DNA of 64,000 nucleotides from Dreissena polymorpha. Lineage: Eukaryota; Mollusca; Bivalvia; Myida; Dreissenidae. The notes beneath the pieces were generated by a model, which was not told the DNA's origin, did not search any database, and saw nothing but the letters and a program-made list of their open reading frames with translations. Position numbers and translations under genes: made by a program. This document shows positions 12,201 to 21,708 of the stretch, one piece after another; position 1 is the stretch's first letter; every line of letters starts with the position of its first letter. The stretch lies in the NCBI RefSeq assembly GCF_020536995.1, contig NC_068364.1, positions 51,831,222 through 51,895,221 of the forward strand, read 5' to 3'.

Positions 12201-15200
12201 GCCTAATTTCTCTGGATAACATCAAGCTGTACCTGTTTGCTCTGAGTTACATCAAGGTGTACTTGCTTGTTCCGAGTTACATCAAGCTGTACCTGTTTGC
12301 TCTGAGTTACTTCAAGCTGTACATGTTTACTCGAGGGTACATCCAGTTGTACCTGTTTGCTCTCTGTTCCATCAAGATGTACCTGTCTGTTCTGTGTTTT
12401 ATCAATCTGTGCCTAATTGCTCTGGATATCATCAAGTTGTACCTATTTTCTCTGTGTTACATCAAGGTGTACTTGTTTGTTCCGAGTTACATCAAGCTGT
12501 ACCTGTTTGCTCTGTGTTCCATCAAGCTGTTCCTGTTGGCTTTTGATAACATCAAGCTGTGCCTGTTTGCTCTGTGTTACATCAAGCTGTACCTGTGTGC
12601 TCTTGGTTACATCAAGCTGTACCTGTTTTCTTCTAGCTACATCAAGCTGTACCTGTTTGCTCTGAGTTACATCAAGCTGTACCTGTTTGCTCCGAGTTAC
12701 ATCAAGTTGTACCTGTTTGCTCCGAGCTACATCAAGCTGTACCTGTTTTCTCTGATTTACATCAAGCTGTACCTGTTTTCACCGAGCTACATCAAGCTGT
12801 ACCTGTTTGCGTTGGGTTGTACAATGGCTTATCAGTCTGCACGATCAGATATCCGGAGTTGAAACTGAGAGAAATATCCTGGCTCTTCTTGTTATAGGAT
12901 TCTTGACATACAAGCCGGATTGTTTTCGGCTTATTTCGTGTTTTACTTTCATCTTCTACATTTGCGAAGAGGTCATTTGCGGTGACTTTAAAAGTGACCA
13001 GAACTGGGGTTTCTTAAATATGATAACATGTTATGCAGTAATTAGTATTTTTACGCATAGTATAGATGCAATATATATTGAAACATAACACAACTATTAA
13101 CTTATCGTTATATAAATTGGCAAATGAATGGCAAGAAATAGTATTGAACAATTGTTTTAATAAATAGTACTTCAAATAAACAAATTATTTCTTAGTGGCA
13201 AAAGCATAATAAATATATTTATTTTATCATGTAAACCTGTAATATTATATTTATTAACGCATAAATGTTATATATTCTATGAACATGTGTACCCGGGTTT
13301 GATATCGTGACTGACTTCCGCAGCAATTGTTGCTCTAGATACTCGAACTATATCTACAATACAGGTGTTAAATCTTCTCATATAATTATTGTTTTCAGTT
13401 TGCAATACGTGGCATCATAAGTTGAGGGAACACACATAAATATTGTTGAATGCCCCCATGTACACTGAATGCATTTAATTAGTTACACCATCTAGCATTC
13501 AATCAGAACATTGCCGCACAGCCAATAAGCGGAAGTTTTGTTTTCAAATGTTTAAATTTAATCAATGCGAGTCTTAATAAACTGATACGAGTTTAACCTC
13601 CGGTTGATATTTACCACGAGCTTAAATGACAAAGACTGTTGTATTCAGAACAAACGCCATGCATACATTTAAACTTAGTTTGTACAGTGTTGTCAATAAT
13701 TAAGCTTCAATTCTTTAATTTAATGCAGTAAACAATTAAACACTTATGGTATAAGACTATTTATGGTTTGCGTTTAGGAAAATATAACGCAATCTGGTGA
13801 CTGGTTCAAAAGTCAAAGGTTAAAATATGTTCAATATTAATTCAAACCAAAAACTTTCATCAGCGAATCCAATTTCTCGAATGTCATCAATAAAAAATTT
13901 ACCAAGACAACATGACTGATATCAGGAGTGCTCAGTTGTACATCGTGAATTTGTTCTAGACTTTCGGCATGTTCAGCATTCAATTTAATATACTAAATAC
14001 ATCGTATATCGTCCTATTTTTAAAACTGTAATATAGTCGATATGCCAGTTTAACATGTTTTAACAAGCAAACAAACACATTGCATTCTTCTTATAGCGTT
14101 ACCCAAAACATTAGTGCGTGTATCCTTGAGCCCATCAAAATTAATGTAACATTGTTGTCCTGGCAAATTTACATTTTTATAGCGTCAAATGTCATTTCAG
14201 GCAATGGGTAAAAAATATGAGTTAAGAAAATATTCACGTCAATATACATGTATTGCAAGACATGAAAATTACATTAAGTTTTTGAAATACAGACATATGC
14301 AAACAATGTGAACTAATACATCGAACTAATTACTTTAACCAGTAAGGAAGTTGCAATGGAAAGTTTGACAGATGCGGTATAAAAAATATCAAGCATTGTT
14401 AAATTTAACAGGATACGTTCTCCATATCTGATGATAACGTTTAAACAGTCGATCTCTTTTTGGAAATTGAAAACATTATGCAATAAATTATCTTAAATCT
14501 GACACATTTATCATCCATGTTTATACATGACAACATTTGAAAGGAACGCCACATTTGCGTGTACAATTGGTATGTTTAAACTTTTTATATTAACAATGAA
14601 ATGCTGCACAATAGTTTTCATTGGTCACTTATTTTACATGTTCTTTCCAAAAACGAAATTGATACAGAGATATTGCCCCACGAAATGCATACAGAACAGA
14701 TGCTGGGTTGGGTTTTTAGAAATAAAGGACTTACTACGTAAATCAAATAATACAGATAGATGGCAAGTGGTGTAATATCGGTGTCAGTTTTCGATAATTT
14801 CATTCGATAAGCTAAATGTATAGCTGTAATCAATATTACTCAAAATGTGCTAAGGATCACTTTTTATTTCCACATTATCTTCAATTTAATTAAATTAAAT
14901 TTAAATTGTTATTTTCCAGGTTTTGATATTAGAATGTGTGTTTTGATTTTATTTGTATGGATTGATTTAGCATTGATGCGTGACGCTTGCTGAATCAAGC
15001 TAGGGGTGTACTTCAAATTACACATACTATAAAACGTGATCCTTAGCAAATTTTGAGTAGTATATTTTATCTCATGAACAATTCTAGGAAAAACGGAAGT
15101 AAATTCCATGTATTTTAGATGTTGATATTCGTCTGAGCACATACCACTATCTCGTACAACGTAAGAAATGAAACAAGAAGGGTATTCTGTTTCATTGCAT

Positions 15201-16336
15201 TTATAATAATTCGCAATTTCGAACACAATTATTACAATTGCAAGAATATTCTTAAACGTATGATTAAGAACTTAATAACACATTATTCTGCATAATGAAG
15301 GGAATGTGCTCGAACGCTACATTACATATTAAATCATAAAACTACTGTTTGTTAACTTAACAAAGAACAACTTAAAAATAATCCACGTATGCATAATGAA
15401 TAAAATTGTTTTTCAATATTGTTTGGAAAGTAAAAACAATTTACACACGCAAATGTAATACAATACAAATAACATATTTTTTTCTATAAAAATCCATGTA
15501 TACAAAGCAAATAAGAGGTGGTAGCTCTATTCACATTGTGTAGCAATCACATGCATGTTACTCATAATTATTTTATATGTGCAGAGATAAATTCAATAGT
15601 GAGATATTCTTTTGCAAACAACATGGAAACGTGTTTTAATACCAAGACAAAATGTATTTATATAAACGTTTCGCAAACTAAGGCATATTTTGCTAGTGAT
15701 TAACGTACTGCCTACGCATACATTCGCATGCTTGACACAGTTTAATAAGATAACATGTGCTTTCTATATTATTCAATTACTATTCTCGTATTGTGTAATT
15801 TCAAAAAATGTGGCTAAGATAAATTTCCAAATGGGTCGTGAAAAACTATTTTATAAAACGCGTACATCAAGTCGTCGAGCTCGGTTACTGCCTAATATGC
15901 CAACCAGGAATGTTTCTTCACTGTCCAGGCGAATAACGTTTGGTGCAACTACATAGTGGTAATTTCTGAAAGTAAAATTAGCAAATCTTAGTGAACGATA
16001 CATGTATACTTTCGCAACAAAATACATGGAAATCATATTTAAGCTTCATAAATATACTTATCTAGGATGACTTAAAACAATATATTTCTTAACATAATTA
16101 TATAAATATACTTTGTTTTAATGTATTTCCACATGGTACGTGATAAAATCATAAACTATTTTATACAACACTTTCATTAAATTGTAGACTTCGGTAATTG
16201 CCTATTGAGTATTTACCCAATCAGTATTCAATATAAAGTTATGCTTCAAGTTTTCACAAATACACGAATTTCTTTATACTTGCCCTTGCAAACCAGAGGC
16301 GCACGCACATAAAATCAACAAAAATAATATATCCAT
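80..16336 (-). CDS. Complement C3 / alpha-2-macroglobulin-family thioester protein gene, 17 exons, 3' end outside the window, probably impaired
   Basis: Members of this family are secreted. They are cleaved and then bind target surfaces or proteases through an internal thioester, in innate immunity. The exons, read from 16336 down to 80, give a signal peptide, MG1 (GYLIVQTDKPLYNP), MG2, MG3 (VLPTF followed by YVYGKPVDG, a family hallmark), MG4 (RAPYRFDLS), the MG7/CUB join (EGIQERKTITV), CUB and TED (LLAISTYALALS, TIETTAYALLAHL). The spacing and wording are closer to C3/C4 and invertebrate TEPs than to vertebrate A2M. Exon phases agree at every join except across the gap between 6031 and 7455, where MG5, MG6 and most of MG7 should lie, and at the exon at 2422-2588, which changes frame internally. 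MG8 and any C345C domain would be encoded beyond position 1. It could be a decaying paralogue or a locus with assembly defects; the family assignment itself is firm. Confidence 0.88.
560..729 (-). CDS. TED exon, TAYALL helix
   Basis: It reads RMYWLTSSGSTSADTIETTA, then YALLAHLQFDDI, then IVAWLTQQVRGSGNWRTTK. This matches the VEATAYALLxLL...WLxxQ..xGGxxSTQ segment of the family. Acceptor ATGTCAG, donor AAG|GTGAAT. Phases agree on both sides. Confidence 0.93.
1078..1545. repeat. Intronic interspersed repeat with two to three diverged copies of about 120 bp and an (ACGG)n tract
   Basis: The block CATTCAACTGTGATAGCTTT... at about 1080-1196 is followed by a diverged second copy (CTGTGAAAGCTTTTGG..., TTTTGGGACATTATAT..., GGGCAATA) to about 1310, and a third partial copy starts near 1389. 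The final part, about 1490-1535, is ACGG/ACGGAAGG simple sequence. It lies in the intron between the exons at 560-729 and 1629-1803. Confidence 0.6.
1629..1803 (-). CDS. TED exon, central helices
   Basis: It reads MAALEKLSDSTLRANPYLLA, then ISTYALALSNST, then LRAMKRDDGG. C4 has a nearly parallel AISTYALALSGS. Acceptor TTTACAG, donor GGTG|GTAGAT. The exon that normally precedes it (GG...LTAFVLISL) was not found between 1803 and 2422. Confidence 0.88.
2422..2588 (-). CDS. TED exon with an internal change of frame
   Basis: After the acceptor TTTACAG the phase set by the previous exon reads ITAFVVRVMCQAEQAVPG, then RIKKMLGYLSTRTRDETGNF. This fits the LTAFVxxxFAQA helix and the following helix of TED. 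That frame meets a stop at about 2453. The other frame, reading FNLNPIYSSNSK, runs to the strong donor AAG|GTAAGA and has the phase the next exon needs. The exon is therefore one base too long (or two too short) for a continuous frame. If the helix alignment holds, the position of the TED histidine of C3 is not a His here. Confidence 0.75.
3959..4028 (-). CDS. Short TED exon
   Basis: It reads GSSGCINEDGSYNPMYF, then PRPGLW. This corresponds to the xxDGSYSxF...W segment before the LTAFV helix. The donor TATG|GTAAGA is good; the acceptor AACAAAG has a weak pyrimidine tract, but it is the only one giving the phase the preceding exon needs. The loop before DGSY is several residues shorter than in A2M. 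Confidence 0.7.
4756..4944 (-). CDS. TED exon carrying the thioester site, GCCQQ
   Basis: The exon reads VDTVIHGVESMLKEPYGCCQ, then QTFYTTVPIVAGLYYLKQTR, then TLTEQQKQSGHRFLSI. It matches the family's LLRLPYGCGEQ-N/T-M...P..YVL.YL segment. The codons GGG TGT TGC CAA CAA give Gly-Cys-Cys-Gln-Gln. The Cys and the final Gln that form the thioester in the family are both present, but Gly is replaced by Cys and Glu by Gln. Acceptor GAGCAG, donor ATAG|GTCTGT, phase 1. Confidence 0.9.
5497..5601 (-). CDS. CUB exon
   Basis: The acceptor TTATTACAG precedes SFSGIRPSVTMTVNLTLPV, followed by SALRASGSANPYLS. This is a CUB-like strand leading into the TED domain. The donor TCAA|GTAAAA leaves one base, and the join with the next exon reads PYLS-T-NMMSKPVDT. 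Phases agree on both sides. Confidence 0.83.
5935..6031 (-). CDS. Exon at the MG7/CUB junction
   Basis: Following the acceptor TTTATAG, the frame reads NEGIQERKTITVCFDPANIS, then TSCINSPKVTRH. C3 has VPEGIRMNKTVAV at the same point. The donor CATC|GTATTT leaves one base, as the next exon requires. It lies only about 300 bp from the Penelope-like fragment that occupies the gap. Confidence 0.75.
6300..7290 (+). mobile_element. Penelope-like retroelement 3' fragment with GIY-YIG endonuclease domain
   Basis: The plus strand reads KAIPYGLGVRLKRICSEETD, then LLQRGYNGRF, typical of the end of a Penelope-type reverse transcriptase. It continues through RVPNRSGPCGAQRCAICPYM (Cys cluster) to VVYAVHCERCKTFVYVGET, the first half of a GIY-YIG nuclease. 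The rest of the nuclease fold follows (ARHL/H-like segments to about 7165). The element is 5'-truncated and broken at a few points. It lies opposite to the thioester gene, in the gap where the MG5-MG7 exons should be. Confidence 0.85.
7455..7691 (-). CDS. Exon 9: end of MG3 and MG4
   Basis: The exon has 79 codons, from LSSTGKAHFTIDIKKLKA to RAPYRFDLSRSKTTFRKG and SIYLLK. It covers the inter-domain strand and the start of MG4, and aligns by eye with the SPFSLDLSKTKR segment of C4. Acceptor TTTTAG, donor AAG|GTATGT, phase 0. The exon that should follow (MG4/MG5) was not found: the next recognisable exon starts about 500 codons further along the family alignment. Confidence 0.9.
7940..8051 (-). 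CDS. Exon 8: MG3, YGKPVxG motif
   Basis: It reads YVYGKPVDGTARLHFDI and ends IFTIENVEQ. Y-x-YGKPVxG is one of the most diagnostic motifs of the alpha-2-macroglobulin superfamily. Acceptor CTATGTAG, donor GAGCAG|GTAAAC, phase 0 at the end. Confidence 0.92.
8202..8289 (-). CDS. Exon 7: MG3, first half
   Basis: It opens with VLPTFGIHIQTTPAYIL and continues PTDDTVSVTIAAM. VLPxF is the conserved start of MG3. Acceptor TTTTACAG, donor AAT|GTGAGT. Phases agree with exons 6 and 8. Confidence 0.9.
8330..8835 (+). mobile_element. LINE (non-LTR retrotransposon) 3' fragment
   Basis: The plus strand encodes FKCKLSNSNLCDFCGENIKT, then IEHVW, and after a one-base frame change GECKHIQPIWNQLASFLEQ. The CxxC...H...C zinc-knuckle followed by a W-x-x-L helix is the usual C-terminal part of LINE ORF2. 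Frame changes and stops show it is dead. It sits in the intron between exons 6 and 7, antisense to the gene. Confidence 0.75.
9592..9634 (-). CDS. Exon 6: MG2/MG3 linker
   Basis: A 43-bp exon between TTACTAG and TTTG|GTAAGT reads LETYAIAPIDVSKF. The next exon completes the last codon to give the conserved VLPTF. Small linker exons at this point are usual in the family. Confidence 0.86.
9883..10014 (-). CDS. Exon 5: MG2, second half
   Basis: It reads NPSNKAVGRNSPETSNNGFY and continues to LPLFPEIGTWTIKAKFGDM. The GTWxIxAxF strand is typical of the end of MG2 in C3, C4 and A2M. Acceptor ATATAG, donor ATG|GTAAGT. The exon has 132 bp, 44 codons, and is in phase 0 at both ends. Confidence 0.9.
10760..10833 (-). 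CDS. Exon 4: MG2
   Basis: The acceptor TATTTCAAG is followed by a frame reading HVRVLAMDENMKPV, matching the VRxRVxxLDxxxKPV strand of MG2, then KNKSLEIDLI. The donor ATT|GTGAGT closes the exon on a codon boundary. Phase agrees with both neighbours. Confidence 0.88.
11185..12803. repeat. 30-bp minisatellite, about 54 units, abutting exon 3
   Basis: The plus-strand unit is ACATCAAGCTGTACCTGTTT followed by GCTCTGAGTT, with a period of 30 and a few one-base slips (near 11700 and 11890). Units near exon 3 are the most uniform, and those at the far end the most diverged. On the minus strand each unit carries AGCAAACAG|GTACAGCTTG, identical to the donor junction of exon 3, so the array was born from that junction. 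Confidence 0.95.
12803..13012 (-). CDS. Exon 3: remainder of MG1 and start of MG2
   Basis: The 210-bp exon encodes 69 full codons, from TPVLVTFKVTAND to GYLIVQTDKPLYNPTQT. GYxxxQTDKPxYxP is the family signature at the MG1/MG2 boundary. The donor is CAAACAG|GTACAG at 12803. The last bases of the exon and the donor are also the first unit of the adjoining 30-bp minisatellite. Confidence 0.9.
13013..15888. other. Intron 2, nothing recognised
   Basis: This is AT-rich sequence between exons 2 and 3 of the thioester gene. No further exon, transposon end or tandem repeat was recognised. Confidence 0.5.
15889..15965 (-). CDS. Exon 2: start of MG1
   Basis: The acceptor TTTCAG precedes a frame reading NYHYVVAPNVIRLDSEETF. 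The VVAPNVIR element is the usual first beta strand of MG1 just after the signal peptide in C3-like proteins. The 3' end is less certain. The next exon needs one leftover base, which GCA|GTAACC at 15889 supplies; a GC donor three bases earlier in the transcript would also fit. The better-looking GAT|GTACGC gives the wrong phase. Confidence 0.7.
16284..16336 (-). CDS. Exon 1: start codon and signal peptide
   Basis: The ATG at 16336 opens MDILFLLILCACASGLQ, a short hydrophobic signal peptide with small residues before a likely cleavage point at Ala-Ser-Gly. The next exon needs two bases from this one. The only donor giving that phase is a GC donor (CAAGG|GCAAGTAT) ending the exon at 16284. A GT at 16279-16278 would put the next exon out of frame. 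The join then reads LQ-G-NYHYVVAP. Confidence 0.75.
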
Positions 16337-16620
16337 GGCTCCTTGCCGTATCTACAACGGCTTATTGCTACACGTGGGTCGTATGTCTGGTTGATATAGG
16401 TTACAAGATTCGGGACGAGTCCATGCCGTTATTCTTTGAAGTTTAAGACACGCGTGACTTGTTGAACGGGCTACGCGAAACCCGCACAGTTCTTGTCGGC
16501 AAAGAGCTTGGGAAGAAAGTTCGCAATGATTCGTGAATTCCAGCTGAATGCTTTACGAAATTCCGTCGCAATTTGCGGCAATATCACATGTAATATTAAT
16601 CTGCTGCTGTATATTTAAAA
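16337..16620 (-). promoter_or_regulatory. Probable 5' UTR and proximal promoter of the thioester gene
   Basis: This stretch just upstream of the start codon is clearly less AT-rich than the surroundings. It holds CACGTG at about 16371 and several CpG pairs. No clear TATA box or transcription start could be assigned. The call rests on position and composition only. Confidence 0.35.
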
Positions 16621-16913
16621 GTTCAACAGTGAAAACGGTAGTTTTAAAACAAAACACATTTCTTTTTAAAAAGTTTACATGGTTCATGTATGTGTATGTC
16701 GAAAGAAACATATACTATCTTAATAAGGTTAAGGATACAACGATCAACAAACTTGCATAACATTTTTGTATTGCGTATAATTGTAATTTATCAATGAGTT
16801 GGACATTTATTCTACTGTATGTTAAATATATATCATTAAAAATCCAATCATAATGAAAATATATGAACAAATCAGGCTAGTTTTACTTAATGATATGTTG
16901 CTCATAATATAAG

Positions 16914-17455
16914 TAGCAAACGACAGCTGAAAGAAGAAAGTGAGCCTAGCGAACGACAGGTGAACTAGAAAAGTAAACAAACGACAGCTGTACTACGACA
17001 GTGTGCGAACGACAACTGAATTATGACAGTGTTGAGATCGACAGCTGTACTAGGTGGGTGTTTCTGTTACGATCGACAGCTTTACCTGGACGGCGTTTCC
17101 GAAGCAAACGAAAGCTGTACAATGACATTATTTATGTAGCAAACGACAGCTGTACTAGAAAAGTCTTTCTTTTGCAAACGACAGCTGTGCTATGACGGTG
17201 TTTCTGTTGCGAACGACAGCTTTACTCGGACGGTGTTTCTGTTGCGAACGACAGCGGTACTAGGTCGGTGTTTCTGTAGCGAATGACAGCTGGACCAGGA
17301 CAGTGTTCCCCTAGCAAACAACAGCTGTACTAGTACAGTGTTTCTGTAGCGAAAGATAGCTGTATGAGGACAGTGTTTCTGTAGCGAACGACAGCTGTGC
17401 TAGAGAACTGTTTTTTTTTCGACAACTACAACTGTACTAATTTTTTGTTTCTCTA
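16914..17455. repeat. 35-bp minisatellite with E-box cores
   Basis: The unit is approximately GCGAACGACAGCTGTACTAG followed by GACAGTGTTTCTGTA, with about 15 units. It is most regular between 17150 and 17430. About eight units keep an intact CAGCTG palindrome. It lies about 0.6-1.1 kb upstream of the start codon of the thioester gene. Confidence 0.9.
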
Positions 17456-17988
17456 GCGAGAAACATTTCCTAGCATACCAAGTTTAATGTTCCTCAAATA
17501 ATATTTTTGTTATTGTGAATTGTAGAAAAATTGCTGAATCTGTCCAAATACAGACACAAAATAAAATATGTTGTACACAAAATAAATTATGTTGTTATAA
17601 TGTTTATATTATTATTTATGTATGTGATGCAGGAATGCTCTTTGGTCGTCGTTATTGAACATATTGAAGGGTTGCATTCGAGAATATTGCATCGCTGTTT
17701 CCTATTGCATATCTTGAACTCTATGAAATGCCTAGTACAGAAATATTTACAATTATCGGATATTAAACTCCTAATAAATTACTCACTATCCTGACTAAAG
17801 ATTACATTGTTTAATGTCAAATAAATTTGGAATATTATTGAGCAGCATTTCATGTGACTTACCATCATTGCACATAGTTGTCAAAATAAAAATTAAAAAA
17901 AGGAAAAATAAATATAAATAACTTACAAGTCACAGTTACTTATAAACGCTATAAATTGAATCATTAAAATTAAAAAAATCCTTACCAT

Positions 17989-18093
17989 TTACTTATTATT
18001 GCTTCGGGATTTCCTCTTCATTTGCCGTCTAGGGTCCCTATGTCTAGCATACCATGTCTTGACTAAACCCAAAACACATTGAAGCTTGTCATC
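17989..18093 (-). CDS. Candidate terminal exon, unidentified basic C-terminus
   Basis: After the acceptor GTACCAG the only open frame reads DDKLQCVLGLVKTWYARHRD, then PRRQMKRKSRSNNK and a stop. Composition is more GC-rich than the surroundings and the tail is strongly basic. A donor-like ATG|GTAAGG lies just after the stop. No upstream exon of the same gene was recognised and I do not recognise the family. Confidence 0.3.
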   Translation of the reverse strand, partial: DDKLQCVLGLVKTWYARHRDPRRQMKRKSRSNNK

Positions 18094-20161
18094 CTGGTAC
18101 AAAAGTAATTGTTAAAACGCATAGCATTTTTTTATTCGATTAAGAAAGAATTCAATAAAAAGGCATAGTGTTTTTGTAAGGCCAACTGTTGTTGTTGTAT
18201 CTGTTATATCTTGTGTTCGCTCGTGCTAAGACAGCTAAAACCAAGACGGTCACGGTCGATGCCTATTCTTAGGGCCTGAAACAGCCCCAGCAAATACATG
18301 TTCCAATCTTCGGAAAATACTCAATGAAATCCAACATGTAACTTGAATGTTGATGTCTTAAGCCAAATTTTGCGTGTCTATCAGAAAATATCATCTGTAT
18401 AAAACATCGTTAAAGTAACTAATACGAACAGAATACTCAATGGTATTTAATCATAAGATCATCTAATTTGGAGTTCTACTGTAAACTTATCTTCTCAGTA
18501 AATTGATAAAAAATATCAAGTTTGCCTCAGAAACAAAATATATTTACATTATTTTTGTTTAATATCATATATGTTTTCCGCAATAAGCAGCAACATAAAT
18601 GTTTTCACGACAATTCTGTATGTAACGCGAATCCTTCCGCCGGGCTTATTGGCTTAACGTTGGACAGTTATATGAAATCAAACACTTTAAACTAAGTAGT
18701 GTCTAAGTTCAGGAACGATTACATATACCATTGTTATATATTATATGTAATCATAATAAGCTGTGTAATTTATGATATAACAGTATAAAAGACATGTTAT
18801 TGCAATGACAGAAAAGCGATCGTATGACAATTTGAGCATTATATTTATGTATGTTATAAAATCATTTTTAACACATCTTCCGATTGGGATTTAACACTGG
18901 AGTATGAACTTTGCAGTACAATTTTGTATTTATTTATACTTTATAATTTCTTGATTGCTTTCAAATCTAGAAGTCTAAATATGTATATGAACAATATGAC
19001 ATGCAAACATGTATTTGTTCACTCTTAATGTTTAAACGTTTCCTATCTAAACATTTCATAACTATTTCGAAAATCATTAAGTGCGAATAGTGATGCAAAT
19101 TGTTCATCGATCCACATTAATTATGCAAAATAATAACAATTTATTACAAAAGATTTTTTACATAAAAAAGTCCAAGGCAATCATGATTTGTGAACTGATA
19201 TGTGCTAGAATTCATTTATTTACACTTCGCACTTTTTGAATATTTATCAAGAATTTTATATTATTTATCTCTTTATATAACAACTTTTTTACATTGTATG
19301 CTGCCCTTTTCTTTATTCACTTCGAGGAGAATGTAATGTGAATGTCACTGACTGTTTTTAAGCAAGACACAAGTTGATCATCATGAGTCGAAAATTTCAG
19401 ATCATTGATTTCGAAAACAAACGAAAAAGATTAGTGATCATTTTTTAGGAATTATCCTGGGATTTCTAGAAGGATTAAATAGCGAGTCCGTATATATAAG
19501 GGCAACACGTTTAACAGATGCCTTCGGCCTAATGACATCGTGGTAATTACTCAAAATAACGCCCTCTCTTCTTCGAGACAAATAAATTTTACTGTTCCCA
19601 AATTTCAATAAAATATATGTTAACTGTTTAGAATAGACATATAAAGATTTTTGTAAAGCTCTGCTTATCGCTAGATCCGTGATTATTCAGTTTCCATATT
19701 TGGGCATTCAGGATGCAATCTTTACTGTTGGCCCAAGGGATGTCAGATTGAATTTTAACTCTCCTTGACATATAAATATGAGCCCGACACCGCAACTAAC
19801 AAATTTGACTTTATCAATTACATATGAGTATTTGTTTACTGCTTACTTTGGTTAAATAACTGTTTGTATTACACTTAATTGTCATATAATTTGATGATCA
19901 GAACTTCGGTAGATAAGTAGCTTTAATTAACCCTGTGTTTATGTATATCCAATTTGAGTTTAATATTTTTAGAATCAATTATGTGTTTTAGTTTTACTGG
20001 TCATGTCCACCCAGCGAAATCATTCGGTCGATTTTTTCCTTTCAAATCAGTCCCCAACAACGTCTGGCTGAAAAGTTTAACCGTTAGCTACAAAACACTG
20101 ACACACAAATAACATATAACTTATAAACATTACGCGTCTTGGAAAGTTGTTATTCTCTGTC
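18094..20161. other. AT-rich intergenic sequence, no gene recognised
   Basis: A GC-richer patch at about 18190-18310 gives no convincing exon. A TATATATAAGG sequence near 19490 lacks an associated reading frame. Confidence 0.4.
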
Positions 20162-21266
20162 CCAATTGACATCTCGCCTGGACGATGATCGCTCCGCCCA
20201 CTTTGTCACGTGGTTAAGCGCTTAAAATACCTAGCCAAGCTAACACCAAAGCGGCTTCTTTGCCTATAGATTACATATAGAATACGTTGTATTGATTTTT
20301 ATGGACTTTTTTCATCCCCTAAAACACTGGTTCGTGTTATATATTTATAACGTAAATGCAAAACATATTAATTTAAAAAGAAAAAAAAAAGAAAAGCTAT
20401 GGAAAACGGGTATTTCGGTAATTTAAACACGCTACCAAACGCTTACCAAAATCTAACATGTTACTACGTGTAATTTTGGTATTAGTGATAAATGAACACC
20501 TCTACACTGGTTTTTACGCATGTGATTTATGAAAATACTAACGAAACATTTTCGCCACATGTATTTGACACGATTTCGCTTAAGTTTTACACGCTTTCTG
20601 ACGCCGAGCGAGTACCGAAATCCCCCATGTTATTACGTATAAAAGTGATATTAATAATGTTTAACATTTCTTATGGCACATTTATCAATCAATATAAATG
20701 AAAGTGCAAAAAATAAAAACGGTGGTATTTATAGTTACGTTTTTATTAAAATAGTAACATAAAATAGTTTTCACTTGTTGCTGACATAAATTAACTATTT
20801 AAAACGTGGATTTCGTTACGTTACACAAATACAAATATTCTCTATTAGTTTACATATACACGTGATATATTTAAACTTAATATTGCTTATATGACATTTT
20901 CTGTTTCTGAAATAAAGTAATTTTCTGTGCTGTATATGGGATTTTGTTAATTCTACACATTGAAGCTTCCACTCGCCCTTGTCACGACCACATTTCCGAG
21001 TTGGAAATGGTATACATTATATTCCTGTAACTTATCTAGCTGTCCAATATATATAAACCTTATTAACACTATTTCACTATATTCCATTTCCTATTTTTCG
21101 AACAAAATAAACGAAACTCGTTGAATAAATGAGAACTATGCACTCGGCTTATCTAGAAAATGGCGGACAAGTCGTTGGCAACCGTCGCGCCCGATTTATC
21201 GATCGGTGATTGGTCGATAGATATTTAGGTAAGACTCTGATTGACAGTTGGCGAGATGTCAATTGG
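20162..21266. mobile_element. Possible non-autonomous DNA element with 17-bp perfect inverted ends
   Basis: CCAATTGACATCTCGCC at 20162-20178 is repeated in exact inverse orientation at 21250-21266. Both ends are locally GC-richer than the interior. No target duplication is visible and no transposase frame lies inside. Confidence 0.45.
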
Positions 21267-21708
21267 TACACGTGATTGATGCCTTTTATTGACTACTAAA
21301 CTTCTTTCTTCAAACTTATTAATTATGAATATTTAGTATAAACTACCAAGCTATGTTCTATCGCATTTGACCTTAATAATAATTACTTTGAACAAAGGTG
21401 AACGATGACATGTGCATGTGTGTTTTTTGTAATTCTATGGTGCTCATAGTGATGATTGATTTGTATTAAAACTGTTCAAACGATCAGATACTTTATATTG
21501 ATTGATGCAAGATGATTAATTGTGTGTTGTGTTGTTTATAATGTCATGTGTGCATTAAGGTTTACGGATGTTAGCAATACAAATTTTATGGCATTGTTTT
21601 TGCAGCTTTATAATTGAAATACTACTCAATTTGTAACAATCATTATCTTCATCTCGACATGATTACTAATTCTTGTAACGCATGAGCCAGTTTGTGAAAT
21701 GGCATCTA

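Noticed and set aside
11185-12803. CRISPR-like reading of the 30-bp periodic array
   Set aside because: There are no unique spacers between repeats, the units are head-to-tail and diverged, and the setting is an intron of a eukaryotic gene.
11963-12862. Plus-strand frame of 299 codons reading repeated YIKLYLFALS
   Set aside because: It is produced by the 30-bp minisatellite, lies antisense in an intron, and its end overlaps exon 3 of the minus-strand gene.
15865-15889. Better-looking GT donor (GAT|GTACGC) for exon 2
   Set aside because: It ends in phase 0 while exon 3 needs one leftover base; all plausible acceptors of exon 3 share that phase.
18190-18320. GC-richer patch as a further minus-strand exon of the 18.0-kb candidate
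   Set aside because: All frames meet stops or lack usable splice sites in a consistent phase.
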